Assembly: GCA_035604615.1 (NCBI GenBank)
Contig: DATNID010000045.1
Location: 62,001 to 126,000 of the forward strand
Origin: DATJLY01 sp035604615
GTDB lineage: Bacteria > Pseudomonadota > Alphaproteobacteria > ATCC43930 > CGMCC-115725
Direction of reading: 5' to 3'
Length of the DNA: 64,000 bases
In this document: in pieces, positions 49,655-58,578 of the stretch
Numbering within the stretch: the first letter of the stretch is position 1
How the letters are laid out: each line of letters opens with the position of its first letter
Translations under genes and position numbers: made by a program
The notes under the pieces: generated by a model
The model's input: the letters and a program-made list of their open reading frames with translations, nothing else
What the model was told of the DNA's origin: nothing
Database searches by the model: none

Positions 49655-50850
49655 TGGACCCAGTCCCTTCGGCGCGGTTCGCCGTGGCGCTGGCCGCGGT
49701 GACCCTGATCGGGCCGCTCGCGGTCCATCTCTTTCTGCCGGTGGTGCCGGCGGTCAAGGGCGAGTTCGGCGTCTCCGACGCGCTCGCCGAACTGAGCTTC
49801 AGCGTCACGCTCGCCGCCATGGCCTTCGCGACCCTGGTCTATGGCACCTTGTCCGACCGGTTCGGGCGGCGCCACGCGCTGCTCTCCGGCCTCGGCCTGT
49901 TTCTCGCGGGCAGCGTCACCGCGGCGCTCTCCGGCTCGGTCGCGGTGCTGATCGCGGGGCGGCTGGTGCAGGCGGTGGGCGCCGGTTGCAGCATCACGCT
50001 CACCCGCGCCATCGCGCGCGACGCCTATGGCGCCGAGCATCTGGTCAAGGCGATCGCCTATCTCACCATGGCCTATACGCTGGGGCCGATGGTGGCGCCG
50101 GCGGTGGGGGGATATCTCGCCGATCATCTCGGCTGGCGCAGCGTGTTCTGGTTCGCGCTCGCGTCCGGCGGCGCGATCACCGTCGCGGCCGCCTTGGTGC
50201 TGCACGAGACGCGGCGCGGCGCCGGTCCGCGGCGCAGCGGCATCCTGCGCGACTATGGCGTGCTGCTGGCCGATCCGCGCTTCGCCGCCTTCGTGCTGCA
50301 ATCGGGCTTCTGCTCCGGCACGTTCTTCGCGATGGCGGCGGCGTCGCCCTTCCTGATGCAAGGAGCGCTGGGCCGCTCGGCGACCGCGTTCGGGCTTTAT
50401 TTCTTCTGCTATCCGGCGGGTTACTGCATCGGCAATCTGATCTCGAGCCGGGTCGCCGGACGCGTGTCGATCGAGACGATGGTGCTCACCGGCTCGCTCG
50501 TCAATCTCGCGGCGGTGGGCGTGCAGGCGGGGTTCGTGGTCGGCGGCACGCTGTCGCCGCTGGTGATCTTCCTGCCCGGCGCCTTCGTGACATTCGCGCA
50601 AGGCCTGGCGCTCCCCAATGCGCAGGCCGGGGCGATGCAGGTGCGGCCCGATCTCGCCGGTACCGCGGCGGGAATGGGCGTGTTCGTCCAGACGCTGTTC
50701 ATGGCGCTCTTCGCCCAGCTCTATGGCAGCCTGGCCGACGGCACCGCCTATCCCATGGTCGCCGTCGCCGCGCTCGCGGCGGTGTCGAGCGCAGTGTGCG
50801 GCGCGGTGCCGCTGCTCCTACAGCGGCGGCCCGTTCCCGACCGCATTTGA
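49654..50850 (+). CDS. MFS transporter, Bcr/CflA-like drug:proton antiporter
   Basis: A 398-residue 12-helix transporter. The first loop GTLSDRFGRRHALLSG is the MFS motif A, and the long helix 1 to helix 4 region (ALAAVTLIGPLAVHLFLPVVPAVKGEFG, AGRLVQAVGAGCSITLTRAIARD) matches the Bcr/CflA family. The start codon shares one base with the stop of the molybdenum hydroxylase gene (TGATG), so the two are coupled. Export of the hydroxylase's product or a related compound is a reasonable inference; chloramphenicol or bicyclomycin export is only a family default. Confidence 0.9.
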   Translation: MDPVPSARFAVALAAVTLIGPLAVHLFLPVVPAVKGEFGVSDALAELSFSVTLAAMAFATLVYGTLSDRFGRRHALLSGLGLFLAGSVTAALSGSVAVLIAGRLVQAVGAGCSITLTRAIARDAYGAEHLVKAIAYLTMAYTLGPMVAPAVGGYLADHLGWRSVFWFALASGGAITVAAALVLHETRRGAGPRRSGILRDYGVLLADPRFAAFVLQSGFCSGTFFAMAAASPFLMQGALGRSATAFGLYFFCYPAGYCIGNLISSRVAGRVSIETMVLTGSLVNLAAVGVQAGFVVGGTLSPLVIFLPGAFVTFAQGLALPNAQAGAMQVRPDLAGTAAGMGVFVQTLFMALFAQLYGSLADGTAYPMVAVAALAAVSSAVCGAVPLLLQRRPVPDRI

Positions 50851-50927
50851 GGGATTGACGAATCGTCAACCGGCTTGCCAGAGAATCGGCAGCGGTGTCA
50901 TCCTGACGCCCTTGAGGAGAAGCCCGC

Positions 50928-51635
50928 GTGCGCGCCATCGCCTCGTTGACCGTGCTGATCGTTCTCGCGCTTTCCGGCGGCCGGGCGGCCGCGCTGGAGC
51001 TGGTGGTGGCGGAGGCGCACGGCATCCGCCTTGCGCCCGGCCAGACCGTCGACGGCGCCAAGCCTCTCTCCCTTGCCGACGGCCAGAGCGTGACGCTCCT
51101 GTCCTCGAGCGGCCAGATCGTGCGGCTCGAGGGCCCGTCCGACGCGGCGCCGGAGAGCGGCCTCAAGCATGCCGAGAGCCAGGACATGCAGACCGCCATG
51201 ACCGCGCTCATCACCGAGCGCAACGCGCGCACCAGCGACATCGGCATCGTGCGCGGCGACAACGACGTGAAGCTGCCCGATCCATGGGTCGTGGACATCA
51301 CCCATCCCGGCACGAGCTGCGTGCAGCCGGGCAAGTCGGTGGTGCTGTGGCGCAGCCAGGACATGGGCGCGACGCCGGTCGCGTTCGCGCCCAAGGACCG
51401 GAGCTGGACCGTCTCCGGCACTTGGCCCGCGTCGGCGGACCGCCTGGCCCTGCCGGCGACCATGCCGCTGCGCGACCACACCGACTATGTCGTCGAGCTG
51501 GGCGAGAAGGTGGCGCCGGTGACGGTCCGCCTCATCCCGCAATCGGTGAACAACGACGCCATGCGCGCGGGCTTCATGGCCGCGGTCGGCTGCGGCAACC
51601 AGGTCAGCGCGCTCCTGGCGGCGTGGCAGAAGTAG
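50928..51635 (+). CDS. Hypothetical exported protein
   Basis: A 235-residue protein of unknown family. The start is GTG at 50928 after GAGGAGAAG. A signal peptide (MRAIASLTVLIVLALSGGRAAA) is followed by LELVVAEAHGIRLAPGQTVDG, then strands with AEGQSVTLLSS-type turns. The C-terminal half contains two Cys (TSCVQPG, AVGCGNQV). The pattern of an N-terminal beta-hairpin with a LADGQSVTLLSSSGQIVRLEGP segment resembles FecR-like or SH3-like sheets but no match is claimed. A short dyad, ttgacg-aat-cgtcaa at 50855-50869, lies in its promoter region. It converges with the Rieske gene. Confidence 0.72.
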   Translation: MRAIASLTVLIVLALSGGRAAALELVVAEAHGIRLAPGQTVDGAKPLSLADGQSVTLLSSSGQIVRLEGPSDAAPESGLKHAESQDMQTAMTALITERNARTSDIGIVRGDNDVKLPDPWVVDITHPGTSCVQPGKSVVLWRSQDMGATPVAFAPKDRSWTVSGTWPASADRLALPATMPLRDHTDYVVELGEKVAPVTVRLIPQSVNNDAMRAGFMAAVGCGNQVSALLAAWQK

Positions 51636-51638
51636 ACG

Positions 51639-52790
51639 CTACTCGCGTCCCTCCATCCCGCGCGCGCTCAACAGGAACCGGCGCCAGGCGACGAGTTGCG
51701 CGTCGGTGGGCGCCAGATATTCCGGCCGGTCGTAATAGGCATTGATCGCGGCCGGCGCGTCCTGGGCCGAGAAGTTCCGGTCCATCACCCAGTGATGGAA
51801 CAGGTGATAGGACAGGAATTCGTAGGCGCGGCCCAGTGGCGTGCGCCGCACGGCGGTGTGGACGTAGAACATGCGCGTGGTGTTGGCGTCGATCGGCACC
51901 GCCCAGCGCGTCCACATGTAGGTGTGGTAATTGATCCGCACCATGCAGGGGAGATGCTGGCCCATCTCCCAATCCGCGCTCGCCTTGTAGCGCGGCAGGC
52001 GGTCGAACGGCTTCCTCAGCAGGTTGAAGAGCCACACCCAGGATTTGCGCAGCCGCCGCCGCGGCCAATAGGCGCCGAGGCCCGGGTAATATTCCTGGTC
52101 CGTGTCGCTACGCTTGTGGACCGCCATCGACGGCGTCAATCGGTGCGGGCCGACGCGCACCGGCCGGCCCGGCGGATAGGCGGGCGGGTACATCGGCTTG
52201 ACCAGCAGCATCACCGAGTTGCGGTGGAGATAGCGCACGTGGCTGTCGAACGAGTTCTCGAAACACGGCCGCCAGTTCGCGTTCCACACCGTGTTCCAGG
52301 CGAGCACCATCGTCTCGTCCGGCTGGAAGAACTCCTCGGGGATGTGGTCCCGGATCGGCACCGGCGCGCCCTTGCCCATCCACACGAAGACGATGCCCTT
52401 CCACGTCTCGGTCGGATAGACCCGCGCCCTGATCTTGCCGGGCATGGGCGAATTGGGACCCTCGCCCAAGGCCGCGACGCACTCGCCGCGTTCGTCGAAG
52501 ACGAAGCCGTGATAGAAGCACGCGATATGGCCGCGGAACTCGCAGTTGCCGTGCGCCAGCATCGCGCCCCTGTGCGGGCAGGCATTGTCGAGCGCCGCGA
52601 CTTTGCCGCTCTTGCCGCGGAAGAAGCACAGATCCTCGCCCAGCATGCGCAGGAACACGGGCTTCTTCCAGCCGACGCGGTGCGCCTTCAGCGCCGGATA
52701 CCAGTATTCCTTGAGGCCCAGCACCGGAATCTTGTCGCGCAGATCGTTGGGGCCGAGCGGCAGGTCGGTCGTGTCTTGCGTGTCCGGCAT
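51639..52790 (-). CDS. Rieske non-heme iron oxygenase (ring-hydroxylating type)
   Basis: A 383-residue oxygenase. The N-terminal Rieske domain has CPHRGAMLAHGN (C-x-H) and CFYHGFVFDERG (C-x2-H) for the [2Fe-2S] centre. The mononuclear iron site is FENSFDSHVRYLHRNS, matching D-x-H-x4-H. The C-terminal catalytic domain is long, with NLLRKPFDRLPRYKASADWE. It resembles the phthalate oxygenase/pheophorbide oxygenase branch rather than two-subunit dioxygenases. The start at 52790 is divergent from the ThDP enzyme, with 91 bases between. A reductase partner is not encoded nearby. The substrate may be an aromatic acid or methoxy compound. Confidence 0.88.
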   Translation of the reverse strand: MPDTQDTTDLPLGPNDLRDKIPVLGLKEYWYPALKAHRVGWKKPVFLRMLGEDLCFFRGKSGKVAALDNACPHRGAMLAHGNCEFRGHIACFYHGFVFDERGECVAALGEGPNSPMPGKIRARVYPTETWKGIVFVWMGKGAPVPIRDHIPEEFFQPDETMVLAWNTVWNANWRPCFENSFDSHVRYLHRNSVMLLVKPMYPPAYPPGRPVRVGPHRLTPSMAVHKRSDTDQEYYPGLGAYWPRRRLRKSWVWLFNLLRKPFDRLPRYKASADWEMGQHLPCMVRINYHTYMWTRWAVPIDANTTRMFYVHTAVRRTPLGRAYEFLSYHLFHHWVMDRNFSAQDAPAAINAYYDRPEYLAPTDAQLVAWRRFLLSARGMEGRE

Positions 52791-52881
52791 GTTGCCTCCG
52801 CGGTCGCTTCGCCATTATAGGCAAGATTGTGAGGGCCGGCATTTCTGATATTGTGGCGGCACAGTTGTGGAGGGCGGGAAA

Positions 52882-54495
52882 ATGAAAGTCGCCGACGCGA
52901 TCGCGCGCGTGCTCGTGGCCGAGGGGGTCGAGTACCTGGTGTGCTATCCGCGCCAGATGCTGATCGATCCCTGCATCGAGGCGGGATTGAAGCCGGTGAT
53001 CTGCCGCCAGGAGCGTGTCGGGGTCGGCATCGCCGACGGCATCAGCCGCTCCACGGACGGCGCCAAGATCGGCGTGTTCTCGATGCAGGGCGGACCCGGG
53101 ATCGAGAACTCATTTCCGGGCGCGGCGCAGGTCTATGGCGACAACGTGCCGGTGCTGTTGATGCCGGGCGGCGCCAACCTCAACCGCGCCTACACGCCGC
53201 CGACCTTCAGCGCGGTCGACAATTTCCGCAACGTCACCAAATGGGCCGCCACCGTCAACCAGGGCGAGCGCGTGTCCGAGCTGATGCGCCGCGCGTTCCA
53301 TCTGATGCGCAACGGTAAGCCCGGCCCGGTGCTGCTCGAGGTGCCGGGCGACATGGTCGACGCCGAATCCGGCGCGCTTGACTACGCGCCGCCCGCGAAG
53401 CATCGCTCCGGTCCCGATCAGGCCGACATCAAGCATGTCGCCGAAGTGCTGCTCAAGTCCACGGCGCCCGTGATCCATGCCGGGCAGGGCGTGCTCTATG
53501 CCGGCGCCACCAAGGAGCTGGTGCGATTGGCCGAGCTGCTCGACGCGCCGGTGCTCACCACCAACACCGGCAAGAGCGCCTTTCCCGAGAACCATCCGCT
53601 GTCCTTGGGCGCGGCGGTGGTGTCGGCGCCGAAGATGGTCAACCACTTCCTCAAGAAGGCCGACCGCGTCGTCGCCATCGGCTCGAGCCTGACGCGCACG
53701 CCGTGGGGTCCCAAGGTCGCCGCCAACAAGAAGATCGTGCATCTCACCAACGATTCCTCCGACATCGGCAAGGAATTCCCGGCCGAGGCGGCGGCGGTGG
53801 GCGACGCGAAGCTGGTGCTCGAGGCGCTCATTGCCGAGATCGGCAACCGCAAGCACGCCAACGGCACCGCCAAAGAAGTCCGCGCGGTCAAGGAGGAATG
53901 GCTCAAGGATTGGATGGCCGAGCTCAACTCCGCCGAGGTGCCGATCAACCAGTACCGCGTGATCCACGATCTGATGCACGCGGTCGAGCGCGAGAACACC
54001 ATCATCACCCATGATTCGGGCGGGCCGCGCGAGCAGCTCGTGCCGTTCTGGGAAACGCTGGTGCCGCGCGGTTATCTCGGCTGGGGCAAGTCGACGCAAC
54101 TGGGCCACGGGCTGGGCCTCATCATGGGGGCGAAGCTCGCCAATCCCGGCAAGCTCTGCATCAACCTGATGGGCGACGCGTCGATCGGCATGGTGGGCAT
54201 GGACCTCGAGACCGCGGTCCGGAACCGCATCGGCATCCTCACCATCGTCTTCAACAACGGCATCATGGCGGGCGAGCGCGATTCGATGCCGCGCGGCATC
54301 GAGAAGCACAACACCCTCGATCTCGGCGGCAATTACGCCGACGTGGCCAAGGCCCTGGGCTCGTGGTCGCGCCGCGTGGTCGAGCCGCAGGCGTTCCTGC
54401 CCGCGCTGAAGCAGGCGATCGAGGTGACGCAGTCGCGCGAGCCGGCGGTCATCGAGTGCATCGTCAAGGAGGGCACGCGGTTCTCGCGGTATTGA
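52882..54495 (+). CDS. Thiamine diphosphate-dependent enzyme (acetolactate synthase-like)
   Basis: A 537-residue ThDP enzyme with the PYR, central and PP domains of the acetolactate synthase/benzoylformate decarboxylase family. The catalytic Glu that activates ThDP is in ICRQERVGVGIADGISR (about residue 44). The PP-domain motif is GDASIGMVGMDLETAVRNRIGI, then NNG. The start at 52882 (MKVADAIARVLVAEG) has GGAGGGCGGG before it; the GTG at 52867 is less likely. A binding-protein gene follows after 17 bases. Decarboxylation or carboligation of a 2-oxo acid is the family expectation. It is not the biosynthetic AHAS, since no small subunit gene is near. Confidence 0.88.
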   Translation: MKVADAIARVLVAEGVEYLVCYPRQMLIDPCIEAGLKPVICRQERVGVGIADGISRSTDGAKIGVFSMQGGPGIENSFPGAAQVYGDNVPVLLMPGGANLNRAYTPPTFSAVDNFRNVTKWAATVNQGERVSELMRRAFHLMRNGKPGPVLLEVPGDMVDAESGALDYAPPAKHRSGPDQADIKHVAEVLLKSTAPVIHAGQGVLYAGATKELVRLAELLDAPVLTTNTGKSAFPENHPLSLGAAVVSAPKMVNHFLKKADRVVAIGSSLTRTPWGPKVAANKKIVHLTNDSSDIGKEFPAEAAAVGDAKLVLEALIAEIGNRKHANGTAKEVRAVKEEWLKDWMAELNSAEVPINQYRVIHDLMHAVERENTIITHDSGGPREQLVPFWETLVPRGYLGWGKSTQLGHGLGLIMGAKLANPGKLCINLMGDASIGMVGMDLETAVRNRIGILTIVFNNGIMAGERDSMPRGIEKHNTLDLGGNYADVAKALGSWSRRVVEPQAFLPALKQAIEVTQSREPAVIECIVKEGTRFSRY

Positions 54496-54512
54496 GCGGT
54501 AGGGGTCGGCCG

Positions 54513-55502
54513 ATGAAAGCGACGGCGAGGCTGCTCGCGGGCGCGGTCCTGCTGCTCGCCGCCGCGCGAGCGCAAGCGCTCGATACGGCCATGGTCGGAT
54601 GGGCGCCGTCGACGCCGATGGCGCCGGCGCTCATCGCGGTCGACAAGGGCTATTTCGAGACGCTCGGCATCAAGCCTGATCTCGACGCGATCCGCGGCAC
54701 GATGGATGCGCTGCCGGCGCTGGCGACGGGACGGCTCGACGTCGTGCTCGGCGGCGTGACCGCGGGCGTCCTGAACGCCATCGCCAGCGGCCTCGATCTG
54801 CGCGTGGTGGCGCCGCTTTCGATCCAGCCGCCGGCGCCGAGCTCGACGCCGCTGGTCGCGCGCAAGGATTTGTGGGACGCGGGCACGATCCGGTCGGCCG
54901 CCGACCTCAGAGGCCGGAAGGTCGCGGTCAACGGCTCGGGCAACGGCATCGATTACCGGCTCAGCCTCATTCTCGAGACCGCGGGAATGACCTTGAAGGA
55001 CGTGGACCTCACCAAGATCAACTTTCCCGAAATGGTGACCGCGCTCGCGTCGCGCGGCATCGACGCCGGGATGGTCACTGAGCCCTACGCCAGCGTGGCC
55101 ATACAGCAGGAGACCGGCGTCGTCATGATGAAGGAGTCGGGAGCGGGCGCCGGCGAGGTCACAACCTTCGTCCTGTTCAGCGGCAAGTTCATCCGCGAGC
55201 GCCGCGCCGTCGCGGTGCGCTTCCTCGAGGGCGTGCGCCAAGGCATGCTCGACCTCGCGGGCGAGAAATGGCGGTCGCCCGAGAACGCGGCCATCGTTGC
55301 CAAATATCTCAAGATGGACCCGGCGACCTACATCGCGAGCGGGATTCCCGGATTCGATCCGACGCTCGACATCGCTCGCTGTGCCGACAGCATACGCCAG
55401 CAGGAGGCGATGCACCGCAAGAACGGCTTCCTGCAATACCCCAACCCGCTCGCCCCCGCGCAGATGTTCGACGCCTCCCTCGCCAAGGAAGCGGTGAAGT
55501 GA
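54513..55502 (+). CDS. ABC transporter substrate-binding protein, NitT/TauT type
   Basis: A 329-residue periplasmic solute-binding protein. The signal peptide (MKATARLLAGAVLLLAAARA) ends near AQALD. Blocks are MVGWAPSTPMAPALIAVDKGYFETLG, MDALPALATGRLDVVLGG, LRGRKVAVNGSGNGIDYRLS and FPEMVTALASRGIDAGMVTEP. Second orphan of this class in the window. The ThDP gene is 17 bases upstream, so the ligand may be the substrate of that enzyme or of the divergent Rieske oxygenase; no permease or ATPase gene is adjacent. Confidence 0.87.
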   Translation: MKATARLLAGAVLLLAAARAQALDTAMVGWAPSTPMAPALIAVDKGYFETLGIKPDLDAIRGTMDALPALATGRLDVVLGGVTAGVLNAIASGLDLRVVAPLSIQPPAPSSTPLVARKDLWDAGTIRSAADLRGRKVAVNGSGNGIDYRLSLILETAGMTLKDVDLTKINFPEMVTALASRGIDAGMVTEPYASVAIQQETGVVMMKESGAGAGEVTTFVLFSGKFIRERRAVAVRFLEGVRQGMLDLAGEKWRSPENAAIVAKYLKMDPATYIASGIPGFDPTLDIARCADSIRQQEAMHRKNGFLQYPNPLAPAQMFDASLAKEAVK

Positions 55503-55659
55503 ATCTCTAACCTCGTTCATCCGGACGAAGGCGAGGATCAGGTTGCGGCCTTTGTGCCGGCGCGAGAAACACGTTCGTTGATAAGCCGTACCATTCGTGG
55601 AAATGTATAAATGTCGCGGATGAAGGCCCGGATCGCGTCAGCCACGAGGGGATACAGAC

Positions 55660-56124
55660 ATGCTCGCGCGGCAGATCGCAGTAGGTTTCGGCATCGCCGT
55701 GGTTTTTCCGTTGCTCGTCTACTATGCCGTCGCAATCTTTTCGCCGCCGCCGGAATTCAATTATGCGGCCCTGGCGGTCGGGCCGAATGCATCGCCGGAG
55801 CAGCGCCAACAGGGATTTGAGCGGCAACAGGAGGCGCAGAAGGCTTACGCTGAAAATGCGCGCCGCTTTAGTCGGACGCTGTACTTCATCGCCGTGCCGC
55901 TGGGCATTGCCGCGATTGTCGGTGGCTTGTGGGTGCGGCCCCACGCGATCGGAACCGGCTTTCTTCTGGGCGGCATCTTCACTGTGGGACAAGGCTGCTA
56001 TTTCCACTGGGCGTATCTCGACAACTCGCTTCGCTTCGCCTCGCTGCTTCTCGCCTTGCTCGCGCTGCTCTACGCGGGGCGCCGCGTGGTTACGCCGGCT
56101 ACAGGCGTTACGGCCGCGCCGTAG
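55660..56124 (+). CDS. Hypothetical membrane protein
   Basis: A 154-residue inner-membrane protein with no recognised family. Four hydrophobic stretches are apparent: QIAVGFGIAVVFPLLVYYAV (about 5-24), FSRTLYFIAVPLGIAAIVGGLW (about 69-90), GTGFLLGGIFTVGQGCYFHW and SLLLALLALLYAGR. Between the first and second lies a charged, helical, presumably extracytoplasmic segment with many Gln (SPEQRQQGFERQQEAQKAY). Bases 55503-55659 upstream contain no gene. Its context gives no hint of function. Confidence 0.7.
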   Translation: MLARQIAVGFGIAVVFPLLVYYAVAIFSPPPEFNYAALAVGPNASPEQRQQGFERQQEAQKAYAENARRFSRTLYFIAVPLGIAAIVGGLWVRPHAIGTGFLLGGIFTVGQGCYFHWAYLDNSLRFASLLLALLALLYAGRRVVTPATGVTAAP

Positions 56125-56160
56125 CCGCGCGGAGCGTCCTCGGCCTTAAAGGGGGACGAG

Positions 56161-57123
56161 TCACGCACTCGCGCCGATCTTCTCGCGCAGGCGCTTCAAG
56201 CTCCCGCCCTTCATCACCGAGCCCGGGAGTGCGTGGCCGACCACGTCCTCGGCGAGCCTGGCGCATTCGCTGAGCGCCTCGAGGTCGACGCCGGTCGATA
56301 TTCCGATCTCGTCGCACATGAAGACCAGATCCTCGGTGCAGACATTGCCGGCGGCGCCCTTGTGGCCGGCAAAGGGACAGCCGCCCAATCCCGCGACCGA
56401 GCTGTCGAAATGCCGCACCCCCATCTCGAGCCCGGCATAGGCGTTGGCGATCCCCATGCCGCGCGTGTCGTGGAGATGGAGCGAGACCTCGAGCGCGGGA
56501 AATTCGTCCTGCACCGCGCTCACGAGCCGCTTCACCGCCAGCGGCGTCGCCCACGCCATGGTATCGGCGAGGCCGACGCGCTTCAGGGCGACGCCGTGGT
56601 CTTCGGCCATCGCCACCTGCTGGGCGATGAGGTCGAGGACGCGCTCGTGCGCGATGTCGCCGGCGAAGTTGCAGCCGAACGCCGCCATCACGCCGCAGCG
56701 CTCGACCGGGACGCCGTGCGCCTTGTACAGCTCGAGGATGGCGTGCTGGTCGGCGGCCTGGCGCTCCGGCGTGCGGTGCTGGTTCAACATCAGGAACGGA
56801 TCGGACGCCACCAGCACGATCGAGCCGGTGATGGAAAGCCGCTCCGTCGCGAGCGCGCGCTCGAAGCCTTTGTCGTTGAGCCACAGCGCGGTGTAGGCGA
56901 CGCCCGGCTCGGCGGTGATGCCTTTCACCACCTCTTCCGCGTCGGCCATCCCCGGCACCGCCCTGGGATTGACGAAGGACACGATCTGGATGTGGTCGAG
57001 CCCGGTCTTGGACAGCGCGTCGATCAGCTCGATCTTGCGCGCCGTGGCGATCGGCCCCTTCTCGAACTGGAAGCCCTCGCGCGGGCCTTCCTCGCTGATG
57101 TGGATGGCGTCCGGGAAGTCCAA
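56161..57123 (-). CDS. Hydroxymethylglutaryl-CoA lyase family protein
   Basis: A 320-residue HMGL-like TIM-barrel lyase. The first block EEGPREGFQFEKGPI carries the catalytic Arg and Asp/Glu region, HLHDTRGMGIANAYAG supplies the metal-binding His pair, and GGCPFAGHKGAAGNVCTEDLVF is the HMGL signature with the loop Cys. These enzymes split 3-hydroxy-3-methylglutaryl-CoA to acetoacetate and acetyl-CoA; related proteins cleave or form other branched acids. It is divergent from the MmgE/PrpD gene (69 bases). In this setting it may act on an intermediate of the neighbouring catabolic module rather than in leucine breakdown. Confidence 0.88.
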   Translation of the reverse strand: MDFPDAIHISEEGPREGFQFEKGPIATARKIELIDALSKTGLDHIQIVSFVNPRAVPGMADAEEVVKGITAEPGVAYTALWLNDKGFERALATERLSITGSIVLVASDPFLMLNQHRTPERQAADQHAILELYKAHGVPVERCGVMAAFGCNFAGDIAHERVLDLIAQQVAMAEDHGVALKRVGLADTMAWATPLAVKRLVSAVQDEFPALEVSLHLHDTRGMGIANAYAGLEMGVRHFDSSVAGLGGCPFAGHKGAAGNVCTEDLVFMCDEIGISTGVDLEALSECARLAEDVVGHALPGSVMKGGSLKRLREKIGASA

Positions 57124-57192
57124 TGCGGCCTCCTCTCCAACGAGTGCGTTTTATTCATTATAGTGCAATCGGCGTACGCACGGGAGGTGACG

Positions 57193-58557
57193 ATGCAGGC
57201 CTTGACCAGGCTCGCCGGCGAGTTCGTCGAGCGCATGGATTTCGCAGCGCTGCCGGGGGACGCGGTGGCGGCGGCAAAAAACGGCGTCACCGATCTCGCC
57301 GCGGTCACCATCCTCGGCCGCGACGCGCCGATCGCGCACGTATTGCGTTCGATGGTGCGGGTGACGGCGAAGGGCGGCGAGGCGCGGCTCACGTTCGGCA
57401 GCGACGGCGCCAGCGCCACCGACGCGGCGCTGGTCAACGGCGCCGCGGGCCACGCGCTCGACTACGACGATATCGGCATCGGCGTCCATCCGGCGCATCC
57501 CTCGGTGGTGCTGGGGACGGCGGCGCTGGCCGAAGGCGAGGCGGTGGGGGCGCCTGGTAGCGCCGTCGTCGCGGCGTACGTGACGGGCTACGAGGTTTGG
57601 GTCGAGCTCGGGCGGCGCCTCGCCACGCCGCCCCACGTCAAGGGCTGGCATCCGACCGCGACCTTCGGCGCCGTGGCCGCGGCCGCCGCGGCGGCGAAGC
57701 TGCGCCGGCTCGACGCGCGGCGCGCGTCCCATGCGCTGGCGATCGCGGCGTCGCAGGCGGGCGGGCTCGTGGCCAATTACGGCTCGATGACCAAGCCATT
57801 CCATGCCGGCCGCGCGGCCCAGGTCGGCGTGCTGTCGGCGCGGCTCGCCGAAGGCGGCATGACCGGCGCCGCCGACGCGCTCGAAAGCGCCAAGGGCTTC
57901 CTCCACGCGGTCTCGCCCGACGGCAAGGTCGATGTCGAGACGCCGCCCGAGTTCGGGCATAGCTGGTGGCTCCTGAAGCACGGGCTCGGCTTCAAGCTCT
58001 ATCCGATGTGCTACGGCAACCACCGCGCGCTCGACGGCATGCTCGATCTCGTCGCCGCCCACGATGTCGCGCCGCAATCGATCGAGCGAATCGAGGTCGA
58101 GATGGGGCCGGTGCAGCTCGTCTCGCTGGTCAATCACGATCCCAAGACCGCGCTCGAAGGCAAGTTCAGCCTCGAATTCGCGATGGCGATGGCGGCGATC
58201 GCGCGCCGCGCCACCTTGGCCGAGGTCACCGACGAATTCGTCGCGCGCGAGGATGTGCGCGCGATGATGAAGCGCGTGGCGATCCGCGTCACGCCCGGCG
58301 CCGACCCCAAGGGCCCGGACGATCAGCCGCGCGACATACTCACGCTCATTCTCAAGGACGGCTCCAGGCTCGAGCGCAAGCTCGACTTCCCGCGCGGCCA
58401 TCCCTCGCGGCCGATCTCATCGGACGTGCTGTGGCAGAAATTCGCCGACTGCGTGCGGGGCGCCATGAAGGCGTCCGACGCGCAACGCCTGTTCGAGCGC
58501 TTGCAGACACTCGAGCGCATGGACTCCTTCACCGAGCTGCCGCGCGTCGCGGCTTAA
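57193..58557 (+). CDS. MmgE/PrpD family protein (2-methylcitrate dehydratase-like)
   Basis: A 454-residue member of the MmgE/PrpD family. The start at 57193 follows GGGAGGTGACG; an apparent extension upstream lies antisense to the HMG-CoA lyase gene. Family blocks are AAGHALDYDDIGIGVHPAHPS, GYEVWVELGRRLATPPHVKG, HPTATFGAVAAAAAAAKLR, FKLYPMCYGNHRALDG and KFSLEFAMAMAAI. PrpD dehydrates 2-methylcitrate, while relatives isomerise or decarboxylate other tricarboxylic or unsaturated acids. No other methylcitrate cycle gene is near, so a different dicarboxylic substrate is plausible. It is the first rightward gene of the terminal catabolic cluster. Confidence 0.88.
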   Translation: MQALTRLAGEFVERMDFAALPGDAVAAAKNGVTDLAAVTILGRDAPIAHVLRSMVRVTAKGGEARLTFGSDGASATDAALVNGAAGHALDYDDIGIGVHPAHPSVVLGTAALAEGEAVGAPGSAVVAAYVTGYEVWVELGRRLATPPHVKGWHPTATFGAVAAAAAAAKLRRLDARRASHALAIAASQAGGLVANYGSMTKPFHAGRAAQVGVLSARLAEGGMTGAADALESAKGFLHAVSPDGKVDVETPPEFGHSWWLLKHGLGFKLYPMCYGNHRALDGMLDLVAAHDVAPQSIERIEVEMGPVQLVSLVNHDPKTALEGKFSLEFAMAMAAIARRATLAEVTDEFVAREDVRAMMKRVAIRVTPGADPKGPDDQPRDILTLILKDGSRLERKLDFPRGHPSRPISSDVLWQKFADCVRGAMKASDAQRLFERLQTLERMDSFTELPRVAA

Positions 58558-58578
58558 AGCAGCCGCGCTGGCGCGCCG

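Noticed and set aside
50855..50869. Dyad ttgacg-aat-cgtcaa as a defined operator
   Set aside because: The 6-base arms are short and no matching regulator is next to it; it is mentioned only with the neighbouring gene.
56233..57192. Open frame preceding the MmgE/PrpD protein
   Set aside because: It lies antisense to the HMG-CoA lyase gene, which has full family motifs. The real start at 57193 has a ribosome binding site.
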